Origin: CBDDBX01 sp965225955
Lineage (GTDB): Bacteria > Acidobacteriota > Aminicenantia > UBA2199
DNA: 64,000 bases
NCBI GenBank assembly: GCA_965225955.1
Contig: CBDDBX010000041.1
Location: forward strand, 44,729-108,728
Direction: 5' to 3'
Position 1 is the stretch's first letter. Each line of letters begins with the position of its first letter. The notes under the pieces are model-generated. The model saw only the letters and a program-made list of their open reading frames with translations, was not told the origin of the DNA and did no database searches. Positions 34,568 through 43,518 of the stretch are shown in pieces. The translations under genes and the position numbers were made by a program.

Positions 34568-35605
34568 ATGGGAGATGAAAAACAAAGTCGCTTTCAGGTA
34601 TGGGTTGATTTAGAAAACAAATGGATTGATTCCTTTAAGAGATTTAAAAAAAGAGTGCCAAGGTCAATTAAGGGATTTCTATCTTTTCTATTTGGGCTAG
34701 TTTTAATTATTCTCATATTTGCAATGCCAACTGTATTAACACGTGATATTTCTCATTTTGTAGATATTTTCCCAAGTTTTAGAACTACTGGTGAAATTGG
34801 TGATACGATTGGGGGTATAACTGCTCCTTTTATTGGGCTATTAGCTGCTTATCTGGTATACATTTCATTTAAGAAACAGGTAGAAGCTAATGAAAGATTG
34901 ATGGATATTGAGAAGCAAAACTCAAAACTGAATGCATTTCAAACATATTCAGAGAGTTTCAAAGTTATCAATGAAGAGGTAGATAGTATAAAGACTTCGT
35001 TAGACCTAAAACCTGATGATCCAATTGAAAAATATATTGATGGAAAAAGTGACCGATTTAGTTGGTTATTATCTAAGATGCTGTTAGGTAATATTAAAGG
35101 TAATGAAGATGTTATTTTGACATTGTCAGGGTTAATTGAAGCAAATGTTAAAGTAAGAGAGTCATTCTTTAGTATTGATAAGGAATCAGATAATGATAAT
35201 TACACGTATATGCTTCACACTATTTATTCTGCAAGGGTTAATAAAGTGATTTTACCTGTTAATACATTTCTGACTAGAGCAAAGAAATTACATATTGATT
35301 TAAATTCTGATATTGATGAAGAAACAAAAGAAGACATTTTTAAACTTTTTCATGACAAAACAATACGGTTTAGTGGTCAGAAGCCTCTTTATAATATTAA
35401 ATGGGATAAAGGTAACGTAGTAGATAATGTTAATGGCTTTTTCAAAAGCGAGACTATTAAGCTGTTGATTCAAAATATCACAACATATTATCTTACTTGT
35501 CTCTATACCATGCCGGTTCGTTTTAGAAAGTATCCTGAACTTTCACAATGGCACAAGACTTTTCCACTTGGGCACGAAATATCTAGTATTATTCAGGAAG
35601 AGTAA
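34568..35605 (+). CDS. two-helix membrane protein resembling AbiC-type abortive-infection proteins
   Basis: The 345-residue protein has a helix near residues 37-57 (IKGFLSFLFGLVLIILIFAM), then GEIGDTIGGITAPFIGLLAAYLVYISFKKQVEAN. The GDxxGG...P turn, second helix and following charged helix are typical of putative phage abortive-infection (putAbiC-like) proteins. The rest is a soluble helical domain with PVRFRKYPELSQWHKTF near the end. ATG 34568 has TTGGAG six bases upstream. It stands in a region of toxins and nucleases, so phage defence by membrane action is plausible but unproven. Confidence 0.6.
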   Translation: MGDEKQSRFQVWVDLENKWIDSFKRFKKRVPRSIKGFLSFLFGLVLIILIFAMPTVLTRDISHFVDIFPSFRTTGEIGDTIGGITAPFIGLLAAYLVYISFKKQVEANERLMDIEKQNSKLNAFQTYSESFKVINEEVDSIKTSLDLKPDDPIEKYIDGKSDRFSWLLSKMLLGNIKGNEDVILTLSGLIEANVKVRESFFSIDKESDNDNYTYMLHTIYSARVNKVILPVNTFLTRAKKLHIDLNSDIDEETKEDIFKLFHDKTIRFSGQKPLYNIKWDKGNVVDNVNGFFKSETIKLLIQNITTYYLTCLYTMPVRFRKYPELSQWHKTFPLGHEISSIIQEE

Positions 35606-35732
35606 GCATATAATTTTGAGATACTGTTCTTTTTAAAATAATTGCTTCTATTTCTTTTTTTGCCTGCTTATCTATTCCGAGAATTGAAATAGCTTTGTTT
35701 AATTCTGTCTTTAATTCATCATAATCAAACAT
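35589..35732 (-). CDS. 47-residue hypothetical helical protein
   Basis: A minus-strand frame from ATG 35732 encodes a charged amphipathic protein (FDYDELKTELNKAISILG, then KEIEAIILKR). A second short frame ends one base before it (35734-35826, starting TTG after AGGTGG) and encodes a similar-looking start. No Shine-Dalgarno precedes the ATG itself. These may be two halves of one broken gene. The rest of 35827-36129 is promoter and AT-rich sequence. Confidence 0.25.
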   Translation of the reverse strand: MFDYDELKTELNKAISILGIDKQAKKEIEAIILKRTVSQNYMLTLPE

Positions 35733-35961
35733 TCTACAGAGATTTGGTGCATTTCAGGGATAGCAGTAATCTTGTCTTATTCTCTTTTTTAAGCTTTTTT
35801 TGTAATTTATCAATATCAAAGATCAACTGAAAACCACCTGTAAGCTGAGAATTTTATGATGTAAGATACATTAGAGATAATTAATGTAAAAAAAATTGAT
35901 TTTATACTGGAATATTGAATATTAATCCATTAAAATGAATCTTGCTAATTGAATACTGACA

Positions 35962-35982
35962 TATCCGGCTGTGATGTATAAT
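35962..35982 (+). promoter_or_regulatory. candidate promoter of the TonB receptor gene
   Basis: TGATGTATAAT at 35972-35982 is identical to the -10 region of the ino1 promoter (5011-5021). CTGACA lies 15 bp upstream of the TATAAT, short for a standard promoter. The leader to the ATG at 36130 would be about 140 bases. Confidence 0.35.
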
Positions 35983-36129
35983 TTAGTTGCCAAAAAAATG
36001 ATTTAGTCACAGAAAAAAGGTTTTTATCACTAAAGCTAAAATGCAGAGTCTGGTTGGTCACCAGAATCTCATATGGAAGAGGTATGTTCGAAATTTAATC
36101 AGCAGAAAATTGTAATTCAGGAGGATTTA

Positions 36130-39129
36130 ATGAAGAAAGCAGTCGTTGTAGTAATGACACTGTTAATGGTACTGGCCGGAGCTGTATATGCTCAGGAACA
36201 GTCAGGAGAATTTTTAGGAACAGTACTACTTGAAGATGGTTCAACTGTTCCGGGAGTAACCATTGTTGTAAAAGGAACAAATCTGGTAGGAACCAGAACA
36301 TCTGTTTCTGACGAGAATGGTAAATATCGTTTTCCATCACTTCCACCGGGAGTCTATACCATTACTTTTACTATGGAAGGATTTAAACAGGTTATAAGAA
36401 AAGGTGTGGTACTTGAGGTTGGTAAGACCTTTAAAATTGATGGGGTTATGCAGACTGGTGCTATGCAGGAGGAGATCTTTGTTGAGGGAGCCGCTCCAAT
36501 AGTAGATGTCAGAAAAAGTGCTATCTCTACAAATATGACCAAAGAGGTTATATCAAAACTTCCTAAAGGAAGAAACTTTACCGGGGTTATTACAACCCAG
36601 GCGGGTGTTAATTACGAGTTGGGTGGATACTCTTTTGATGGAGCCAGTGGTTCAGAGAACACATACTTTGTTGATGGTATGAATACCACAACTATGGAAA
36701 CAGGAACTTCAGGGCAGAGAGTTGATTACGATTCAGTTGAAGAAGTTCAGATTAAATCTTCAGGATATGCAGCTGAATATGGTGGTTCAATGGGTGGAGT
36801 TGTATCTGTTATCACTAAAAGTGGTGGTAATGAGTTCCATGGTGATATTACTGCTTACTATCTCAACAATAAGCTTAGTGGGAATCCCAGAAAAATTCTG
36901 ATGCTCAACCCGGATGATGAAACTGAGGCAATATACTACAAACCCAAAAAGGATAAATATACCTCATTTGAACCAGGATTCTCAGTTGGTGGTTATATTA
37001 TTAAAGACAGACTCTGGTTCTTTACATCATTTATTCCACAGTTTCAGAACACAGACAGACCTGGTGTTTTCAGAGAGAACCCTGAACATAATGGAGAAAC
37101 TTTTAACTTCAAAAGAAGAAGGCTTAAAGGTTCAGCCAAAATTACAGGAGCAATTACAAACAATATCAGATTGAGTCTGAGTGCTTCTGTGAGTCACTCA
37201 AAAACAGAAGGTGGATTACCTGACAGAACTGGTTCTACAACCTATACAAATGCAGTTGCCGGAAGAGATCTTGGAAGAACTTATCCGGGAATTACCCTTG
37301 CAGGTAGTCTCGATTACTCAATTGGTAACAATGCTTTTCTGAATATCTCAGGTGGTTATTACAGAACCAATGCCTTTGATTCAGGTAACAAGGCTGCGCC
37401 GGAACTGAGAATTCTGTTTCAGAACTCAAACAGCCATATTCCTGGTGTGGAACACCATGAGCGTTACTGGTCAAATATAAGCTGGGCTCAGCTGAATGCA
37501 GATGTAAGAGATATTGCGGACAGAAAATCACTTAAAGGCGATTTCACATACTACTTCAATGCAGCTGGTGAACACGTTGCGAAAATTGGTCTTGCATGGT
37601 CAAATGTTGGACTTGATAAACTCTCAGGTGTTGCTGATGAGTACTGGAGATTTTACTGGAAAAACGGCGATCGTTACGATACCTTTAAGAAATCAGATGG
37701 CACAGTAGTACCTCTGGATTACGGTTATGTAAGATCCTATATTTATGGTGAGAAAGGTAAACTTGATACTGACAGATGGTCACTCTATCTTCAGGACAGC
37801 TGGACTATTGGAAATAATCTTACCATCAATTATGGTGTCAGATTTGAAAAAGAAGATATGCCTTCCTTTGACAGAGATCACCCGGAATCTGCTTTTAAAT
37901 TTGGTTTCTTTGACAAGATAGCTCCAAGACTCGGATTTGCCTACGATATGAAAGGTGATGGTAAAAACAAGATTTTTGGTAGTTTTGGTATCTACTACGA
38001 TGTTATGAAACTCTCAATGGCTGTAGGTTCATTTGGTGGAGCTCAGTATAAGAGAGCTTACTACAATATTAAAGATCCTGACTGGACAAAATATTACAAT
38101 CAGACAAGTGTTATCTATACAGGTTCAACTGCTCCAATACTTGGAGGAGAACTTCTTGAACTTGAAAATCTCAGAGTTCCGTCATTTGACCTGGTTCAGC
38201 CAAATATGAAACCATATTCCAAACTTGAACTCTCTCTGGGTTATCAGAGGATGCTTAAAGATGACCTCTCAATGACAGTAAGACTGCTTCATAACAGAAT
38301 ACTGAATGCTATTGAGGATATTGGTGTTAAAATAGGCTCAGATGAGCACTATTTCATTGGTAATCCTGGTTCAGAATGGATTAATAATCAGTATAAGAAA
38401 TCTTCAGAAGAGGGTCATATACCTGAAGGCAGAACCTGCCCTTCACCTAAGAGAAAATACTACTCTCTGCAGATAAGTCTGGATAAGAAGTTTTCAAACA
38501 ACTGGCTTGGTGGTTTTTCACTTACTTTCAGTAGATTGACAGGTAACTTCTCAGGTCTTGCAAGTACTGATGAAGGTGGCAGACAGGATCCTAATGTAGC
38601 CCGTTATTTTGATGCATGGTATGCGCATTACGATTCACAGCTCAATGAGAATGATGGCTTGCTGCCTACAGACAGACCTTTTCAGGCAAAAATATATGGG
38701 GCATACACATTTGATTTTGGCCTTACTGTTGGTGTAAATATCGCTGCCCAGACAGGAACTCCTGTTTCAAGAACAATGGAGATTAACGGACAGGATGGTT
38801 ACTATCCAGACGGACGTCATTCAGATGGAAGAACTCCTTTTACATGGTGGACGGATGCTTATGTTGAGTATGAAGTGAAACTTTCAGGTTCAGTAAGGCT
38901 TAACCTGAATGCCAATATTTCAAATATTACAAACAACAGTACGGCAACTGCTATATCCAACAATATGACCGTTGAGAAAGTTAATATGACCAATGATGAG
39001 ATAATCAAGGGCTTCAATGCAGAAGAACTGATGGAAGCAAACGGTTATGCAAAAGATCCAAGATTCCTTATGAAGTATGGTTTCCAGTCTCCGATTAGTG
39101 TGAGATTTGGTGCTAAATTAAGCTTCTGA
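36130..39129 (+). CDS. TonB-dependent outer-membrane receptor, Oar-like, with carboxypeptidase-regulatory-like domain
   Basis: The 999-residue protein has a signal peptide (VVVVMTLLMVLAGAVYAQ), a carboxypeptidase-regulatory-like beta domain (~residues 27-110: GTVLLEDGSTVPGVTIVVKG, FPSLPPGVYTI), a plug domain (~125-235: YFVDGMN, AAEYGGSMGGVVSVITKSGG) and a beta-barrel ending in SVRFGAKLSF, with the terminal Phe used for barrel insertion. ATG 36130 follows AGGAGG by five bases; the longer frame adds 19 unlikely residues. No TonB box is obvious. No SusD-like partner follows, so the substrate is unknown. A hairpin follows at 39151. Confidence 0.92.
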   Translation: MKKAVVVVMTLLMVLAGAVYAQEQSGEFLGTVLLEDGSTVPGVTIVVKGTNLVGTRTSVSDENGKYRFPSLPPGVYTITFTMEGFKQVIRKGVVLEVGKTFKIDGVMQTGAMQEEIFVEGAAPIVDVRKSAISTNMTKEVISKLPKGRNFTGVITTQAGVNYELGGYSFDGASGSENTYFVDGMNTTTMETGTSGQRVDYDSVEEVQIKSSGYAAEYGGSMGGVVSVITKSGGNEFHGDITAYYLNNKLSGNPRKILMLNPDDETEAIYYKPKKDKYTSFEPGFSVGGYIIKDRLWFFTSFIPQFQNTDRPGVFRENPEHNGETFNFKRRRLKGSAKITGAITNNIRLSLSASVSHSKTEGGLPDRTGSTTYTNAVAGRDLGRTYPGITLAGSLDYSIGNNAFLNISGGYYRTNAFDSGNKAAPELRILFQNSNSHIPGVEHHERYWSNISWAQLNADVRDIADRKSLKGDFTYYFNAAGEHVAKIGLAWSNVGLDKLSGVADEYWRFYWKNGDRYDTFKKSDGTVVPLDYGYVRSYIYGEKGKLDTDRWSLYLQDSWTIGNNLTINYGVRFEKEDMPSFDRDHPESAFKFGFFDKIAPRLGFAYDMKGDGKNKIFGSFGIYYDVMKLSMAVGSFGGAQYKRAYYNIKDPDWTKYYNQTSVIYTGSTAPILGGELLELENLRVPSFDLVQPNMKPYSKLELSLGYQRMLKDDLSMTVRLLHNRILNAIEDIGVKIGSDEHYFIGNPGSEWINNQYKKSSEEGHIPEGRTCPSPKRKYYSLQISLDKKFSNNWLGGFSLTFSRLTGNFSGLASTDEGGRQDPNVARYFDAWYAHYDSQLNENDGLLPTDRPFQAKIYGAYTFDFGLTVGVNIAAQTGTPVSRTMEINGQDGYYPDGRHSDGRTPFTWWTDAYVEYEVKLSGSVRLNLNANISNITNNSTATAISNNMTVEKVNMTNDEIIKGFNAEELMEANGYAKDPRFLMKYGFQSPISVRFGAKLSF

Positions 39130-39150
39130 TAAGAGTAATTACTAAATATG

Positions 39151-39173
39151 CTTCCCGGAGTCAATCCGGGAAG
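39151..39173 (+). terminator. strong hairpin after the TonB receptor gene
   Basis: CTTCCCGGA and TCCGGGAAG pair perfectly over a five-base loop. A second smaller stem (GGAATAATTCC, about 39222-39232) is followed by a T-rich run at 39236. The gap 39174-39473 holds nothing else recognisable. Confidence 0.6.
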
Positions 39174-39473
39174 TCACTTTGGGAAATCCCCAACAAAAAA
39201 ACTGTAACTACAATTGAAACCGGAATAATTCCAGGCTTTTTTCTTTAGTTTTTAATTCTGGGGGAATTGGGGGAAAACAGAGGAAGACTTTGGGGGGATT
39301 CTACTATAAAATGTGGGTGATGTTAAAGGGAAGCATTAGTTTTTTGGGGTATGTGTAAAACATAGTAGTTCAGGGCCCGGCTGCTTTGATTTTTCTCTAA
39401 GTTGAAGCTTTCAGAGTGTAAAGCTGAAGTGAGGGGAGAAGTCTACTTAAAAATAGAACAATTGGAGGAAAAT

Positions 39474-41387
39474 ATGAGTCTATTTAATGTAACAGCTACA
39501 GGTTCAGAGGTAAACGGAACTCTTAATGTAAGTGGTGAGTTAACAGCTAATGGTGAGGTAGTTCAGTCAGAATCCCTTAAAAAAGAGGGTGTCGCCAGAG
39601 TAACCGCCACAACAACCGGTGCCGATGTAAATGGTGTACTTAATGTAAGTGGTGAGTTAACAGCTAATGGTGAAGTTGTTCAGTCAGAATCCCTTAAAAA
39701 AGAGGGTGTTGCCAGAGTAACTGCTACAACCACTGGTGCCGATGTAAATGGTGTACTTAATGTAAGTGGTGAGTTAACAGCCAATGGTGAGGTAGTTCAG
39801 TCAGAATCCCTTAAAAAAGAGGGTGTTGCCAGAGTAACTGCTACAACCACTGGTGCCGATGTAAATGGTGTACTTAATGTAAGTGGTGAGTTAACAGCCA
39901 ATGGTGAGGTAGTTCAGTCTGAATCCCTTAAGAAAGAGGGTGTTGCCAGAGTAACAGCCACAACTACTGGTGCCGATGTAAATGGTGTGCTTAATGTAAG
40001 TGGTGAGTTAACAGCTAATGGTGAGGTAGTTCAGTCAGAATCCCTTAAGAAAGCTGGAGTAGCCAGAGTAACCGCCACAACTACCGGTGCCGATGTAAAT
40101 GGTGTACTTAATGTAAGTGGTGAGTTAACAGCCAATGGTGAAGTTGTTCAGTCAGAGTCACTTAAGAAAGAGGGTGTTTCCAGAGTAACAGCAACAACTA
40201 CGGGTGCCGATGTAAACGGTGTACTTAATGTAAGTGGTGAGTTAACAGCCAATGGTGAAGTTGTTCAGTCAGAGTCACTTAAGAAAGAGGGTGTTTCCAG
40301 AGTAACAGCAACAACTACGGGTGCCGATGTGAATGGTGTACTTAATGTAAGTGGTGAATTAACAGCTAATGGTGAGGTAGTTCAGTCAGAATCCCTTAAG
40401 AAAGCTGGGGTAGCCAGAGTAACCGCCACAACTACCGGTGCCGATGTAAATGGTGTACTTAATGTAAGTGGTGAGTTAACAGCTAATGGTGAGGTAGTTC
40501 AGTCTGAATTCCTTAAGAAAGAGGGTGTTGCCAGAGTAACAGCCACAACTACTGGTGCCGATGTAAATGGAGATCTTGATGTTAGTGGTGACCTGAGGGT
40601 AAATGGTTCAATTATTCTGCCAGCAGTACCCCCGGGACAGAAAGAGTTTCTACCGGGGAAATACAATTTTCAGGTTCCCACCGGTGTTACTCAGATCAAA
40701 GTCAGTGGTACAGCCGCTGGTGCAGGTGGCCATTCAGGACGGCATCATCAGGTACAGAGCTCAGGCTGGGGAGGCGGAGCAGGTCAGTGGGTTAAAAACT
40801 ATCTTATTACTGTTACTCCCGGAGAGATTATTCCTATTGAAGTAGGACATGGGGGAGAAGGTGCATATTTTGTAACAACTCCGGGAAAAGATGGTGGTAA
40901 TACTATTATTGGCCATTATCTCTTTCTTAATGGTGGAAGAAGTAATCATAGTGGTGGTAGCTATAATGGTGGTGAAGTTGTAAGAGGTGTAGATGGAGAA
41001 GCTGGTGGAAATTCCACCCTTGTTAACGGCATATATACCGGAGCAGGTGGTGGAGCTTTTGTACACCGACTGGATGTCTCTGCCAAACTTATTGGTGGTA
41101 AAGGTGGAGACGATACTGCTGCAGGAACTACCGGAGGGTCTCCCGGTATAGTTACAAGCACTTATGGTGCAAGTGGCGGTGGTGGTGGTGCCGGATATGG
41201 CGGAAACGGCGGTGCCGGAGGAAGCTGTAACGGACAGAATGGATATCCTCACTCTTTCTATAAAGGTCAGGATGCTCAGGGATATGGTGCCGGAGGTGGC
41301 GGTGGAGCCAATCATGGTCAGCCAAACTACGGATGGGGACGTGGTGGAAACGGAGGTAATGGATACCTCAAAATTGAGTGGGTTTAA
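39474..41387 (+). CDS. tail-fibre-like protein with ten ~39-residue repeats and glycine-rich tip
   Basis: The 637-residue protein has no signal peptide or membrane segment. Residues ~6-370 are ten tandem units of the pattern VNGVLNVSGELTANGEVVQS plus a linker. The first unit is 37 residues and the last diverges. A transition (GSIILPAVPPGQKEFLPG) leads to a glycine-rich C-terminal domain from ~395 (AAGAGGHSG, GGGGAGYGGNGG, GGNGYLKIEWV), as in tips of phage tail fibres and adhesins. ATG 39474 was chosen because GGAGG lies five bases before it. It is flanked by hairpins and is monocistronic. It could be a phage-like fibre, a trimeric adhesin exported by an unknown route, or domesticated tail material. 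Confidence 0.8.
   Translation: MSLFNVTATGSEVNGTLNVSGELTANGEVVQSESLKKEGVARVTATTTGADVNGVLNVSGELTANGEVVQSESLKKEGVARVTATTTGADVNGVLNVSGELTANGEVVQSESLKKEGVARVTATTTGADVNGVLNVSGELTANGEVVQSESLKKEGVARVTATTTGADVNGVLNVSGELTANGEVVQSESLKKAGVARVTATTTGADVNGVLNVSGELTANGEVVQSESLKKEGVSRVTATTTGADVNGVLNVSGELTANGEVVQSESLKKEGVSRVTATTTGADVNGVLNVSGELTANGEVVQSESLKKAGVARVTATTTGADVNGVLNVSGELTANGEVVQSEFLKKEGVARVTATTTGADVNGDLDVSGDLRVNGSIILPAVPPGQKEFLPGKYNFQVPTGVTQIKVSGTAAGAGGHSGRHHQVQSSGWGGGAGQWVKNYLITVTPGEIIPIEVGHGGEGAYFVTTPGKDGGNTIIGHYLFLNGGRSNHSGGSYNGGEVVRGVDGEAGGNSTLVNGIYTGAGGGAFVHRLDVSAKLIGGKGGDDTAAGTTGGSPGIVTSTYGASGGGGGAGYGGNGGAGGSCNGQNGYPHSFYKGQDAQGYGAGGGGGANHGQPNYGWGRGGNGGNGYLKIEWV
39600..40606 (+). repeat. 117-bp tandem repeat array inside the fibre-like gene
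   Basis: Eight full 117-bp units start at 39600, 39717, 39834, 39951, 40068, 40185, 40302 and 40419, with a diverged ninth from 40536. Adjacent units differ by few, mostly synonymous bases. The units at 40185 and 40302 are almost identical, suggesting recent expansion by slippage or unequal recombination. Confidence 0.95.
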
Positions 41388-41438
41388 TAACCAGTCCTGC
41401 CGGAGATAAGGTAACAAAGATATAGTTAAGATGTATAG

Positions 41439-41462
41439 CAGAGTGCTGGGAACGGCACTCTG
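41439..41462. terminator. hairpin between convergent genes
   Basis: CAGAGTGC and GCACTCTG pair perfectly over an eight-base loop, between the stops of the fibre-like gene and the MauE-like gene. No long T-run follows, so efficiency is uncertain. Confidence 0.5.
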
Positions 41463-41511
41463 TTACTCAGTTTCAGCCTGTTATTCCAGATTAATTCATG
41501 TAATAGAGAGT

Positions 41512-41985
41512 CTATGTTTCATTCTGGCACTCCTTACGTGTTTTACGATATATTATCCAGCAGGGTATCAGAAGCAGTATATCTCTTATTATTGCACTCC
41601 ATACATGACTATTCCCGGAAGAAGAGGGGGCCTGGTTCATAAAACATCCACAATTGATGTCCAGACCTCTTATTAATGTTGATGCCAGAGCACCGATGAA
41701 TACCAGTAGAATTATTCCGATAAGAGCTGAACTGAAACGACTCTTTATGTTGAGAACTATCATTACTCCAAGAACAAGTTCTGTCCACGGCAGCACATAA
41801 GCAGCTATTTCAGATAGCCCGGGGGATAATATCCTGTACTTTATAATACTCTGTGTAAAAGTTGATGGATCTATAATTTTACCCCAGCTTGCTGCAATAA
41901 ACAGAGTGCCAAGAATCATCTGGGATATTATAACGATGTTTCTGCTGCTAAAAATTCTATTCGATTTTTCCCTGATAATATTCAT
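41512..41985 (-). CDS. MauE/DoxX-like membrane redox protein
   Basis: The 157-residue protein has four hydrophobic helices (near residues 18-36, 58-80, 82-105 and 128-146) and the cysteine pair in GLDINCGCF, typical of MauE-like proteins of the DoxX superfamily. MauE helps form disulfides in methylamine dehydrogenase, usually with thioredoxin-like MauD. It overlaps the stop of the CxxC protein gene by a TAATG junction and ends a four-gene minus-strand operon. Here the likely client is the cysteine-rich peptide at the operon start, which is inference. Confidence 0.75.
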   Translation of the reverse strand: MNIIREKSNRIFSSRNIVIISQMILGTLFIAASWGKIIDPSTFTQSIIKYRILSPGLSEIAAYVLPWTELVLGVMIVLNIKSRFSSALIGIILLVFIGALASTLIRGLDINCGCFMNQAPSSSGNSHVWSAIIRDILLLIPCWIIYRKTRKECQNET

Positions 41986-42410
41986 TAGAAAACCTGCATG
42001 ACTTTGTAATTATTTTCTCTATCCAGTTCAAGGTAGTAGTTTGCTTCCGGTACATCTCTTCCAAGACAGGTTGAAAGTTTTGACACAAATTCGTTTGATG
42101 ATTCATCACTCATTACAATTCTGCTCTTTATGTCAAAAGCCTCCTGCAGTTTTTCTGCGTCTATCTCTTTATAATCTTTACTTGAAAGGATGAATAGAAT
42201 ATCACTCCTTTTGTCAAGCTCTTTTACATAACCAGCTTCTCTACAGGAATTGCACAGGCGACTGGAGTAGAGCATTACAACTCTGCTGTTTTTTGTAAGC
42301 TGTGGAGGAGTATCTGTGAATTTTAAGAGTGCGCAACTATAGTAGTTAATAATAAGTGCCGCTGATAGCGCAATAATAAGGTAAACAATTTTCTTATAAT
42401 AATTTTTCAT
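41985..42410 (-). CDS. membrane-anchored thioredoxin-like protein (CxxC)
   Basis: The 141-residue protein has an N-terminal membrane anchor (IVYLIIALSAALIINYYSCALL) and a periplasmic domain with VVMLYSSRLCNSCREAG, a strand followed by a CxxC helix as in thioredoxins. The domain is shorter than a full thioredoxin and lacks an obvious cis-Pro motif. A TAATG overlap with the downstream MauE-like gene parallels the MauD-MauE pairing. It directly follows the propeller gene. Role inferred: a thiol oxidase or shuttle for the co-encoded peptide. Confidence 0.6.
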   Translation of the reverse strand: MKNYYKKIVYLIIALSAALIINYYSCALLKFTDTPPQLTKNSRVVMLYSSRLCNSCREAGYVKELDKRSDILFILSSKDYKEIDAEKLQEAFDIKSRIVMSDESSNEFVSKLSTCLGRDVPEANYYLELDRENNYKVMQVF

Positions 42411-43460
42411 TTAATTACCTGCTGTTATTCTGCATAATTTGTAGTCCTGCATCTCTTCGCCGGATGTGGGATTTTCCGGCATACTCAGAATATAGAAAGT
42501 ATTTTTCCCATTCTCTTGCCGACAGATAAAATCTTTCCATCTCATGATTTTAAAGTCCTTGTTGTTGTAATAGTGATCCACAATTTTGCCTTTCATATCA
42601 AGAGAAATTATTTCAAGTGCAGGCATATCAAGAAGTATAAATATTTTCCCATCAAAAAATTTTGCTGCAGCAGTATAATTGGAAAACCATTGAGATCTGC
42701 TTTTGGGATTAAACTCCCTGTAGTTCCATTTCTCCATCTCATTACCCATAGAATAATCAATGTTGATGCTTTTTATTTCATGATTTTTTTTGTTGTAGAA
42801 AAAGATACGATTCCAGTGTTTCATAACAATGCAGACAGACTCTTTACCTGTATTAACTATGCTATTTCTTCCACTGTACTGGTGTATAACTTCTGCAAAT
42901 GCAGGGTCAGTCAGAACTCTGCTGATTTTGCCGTTTCTTAAAAACTGAAGTGCCAGAACAGGCTTACCTTTATGGGCTCCAAAACCGGAAATATAGATGT
43001 TTTCACTGTCCATAGACATTGAAAGAATATTGTAGAACATCTTGGTTCTATCCTGAAATACCCCTTCATGATTGAATATGTCTATACCGTTATTACTGGA
43101 TATATACAAGTCTCCGTTATTAAAGTCGATATTGACAGGATAGTGAAGATCTCCGGGGCCTTTACCGGGTTGCCCGATGATTCTTATAAAATTACCGGTA
43201 AAATCGAATACTTTAATATTATGACTTTTATTGTCTACTATATAGATCTCCTCTGTTGAAGAAGATATGCTTACGGGAACTCCAATAACTGAAGCAGAGG
43301 TCCGGGTGTTCAGACTGAAACTTTTATCAAATTTTAACTTTTTCCAGTTAGCCTGTGGAGGGAATTTTTTCTGCACCTCCAGTTTATATTTAAGAAGTTT
43401 GTCAACTCCATTAAGATGTATGGCACTGAATATCAGAACAAATAAAACTAAAACTCTCAT
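42411..43460 (-). CDS. secreted 6-bladed beta-propeller (NHL/TolB-like) protein
   Basis: The 349-residue protein starts with a signal peptide (MRVLVLFVLIFSAIHLNG). Blade motifs include IYIVDNKSHNIKVFDFTGNF, the NHL-like IIGQPGKGPGDLHYPVNIDF and ISSNNGIDIFNHEG. These match the 6-bladed propeller family often encoded beside small secreted peptides in Bacteroidota. It starts 58 bases after the six-cysteine peptide gene and is directly followed by the CxxC gene. It probably binds the peptide or a surface ligand. Confidence 0.78.
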   Translation of the reverse strand: MRVLVLFVLIFSAIHLNGVDKLLKYKLEVQKKFPPQANWKKLKFDKSFSLNTRTSASVIGVPVSISSSTEEIYIVDNKSHNIKVFDFTGNFIRIIGQPGKGPGDLHYPVNIDFNNGDLYISSNNGIDIFNHEGVFQDRTKMFYNILSMSMDSENIYISGFGAHKGKPVLALQFLRNGKISRVLTDPAFAEVIHQYSGRNSIVNTGKESVCIVMKHWNRIFFYNKKNHEIKSINIDYSMGNEMEKWNYREFNPKSRSQWFSNYTAAAKFFDGKIFILLDMPALEIISLDMKGKIVDHYYNNKDFKIMRWKDFICRQENGKNTFYILSMPENPTSGEEMQDYKLCRITAGN

Positions 43461-43518
43461 AATTACTTTTTCTCCCCTTTGAAAAGTGGGATTGCCTCAG
43501 GCAATCCCCCTGAATTAT

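Noticed and set aside
39600..40606. Tandem 117-bp units as a CRISPR-like array
   Set aside because: The units are contiguous, in frame, and encode protein repeats. There are no spacers.
40761..41417. 218-codon minus-strand ORF opposite the glycine-rich tip
   Set aside because: It is antisense of GGN-type codons, giving Thr/Ser/Ile-rich low-complexity sequence. It also overlaps the convergent hairpin.
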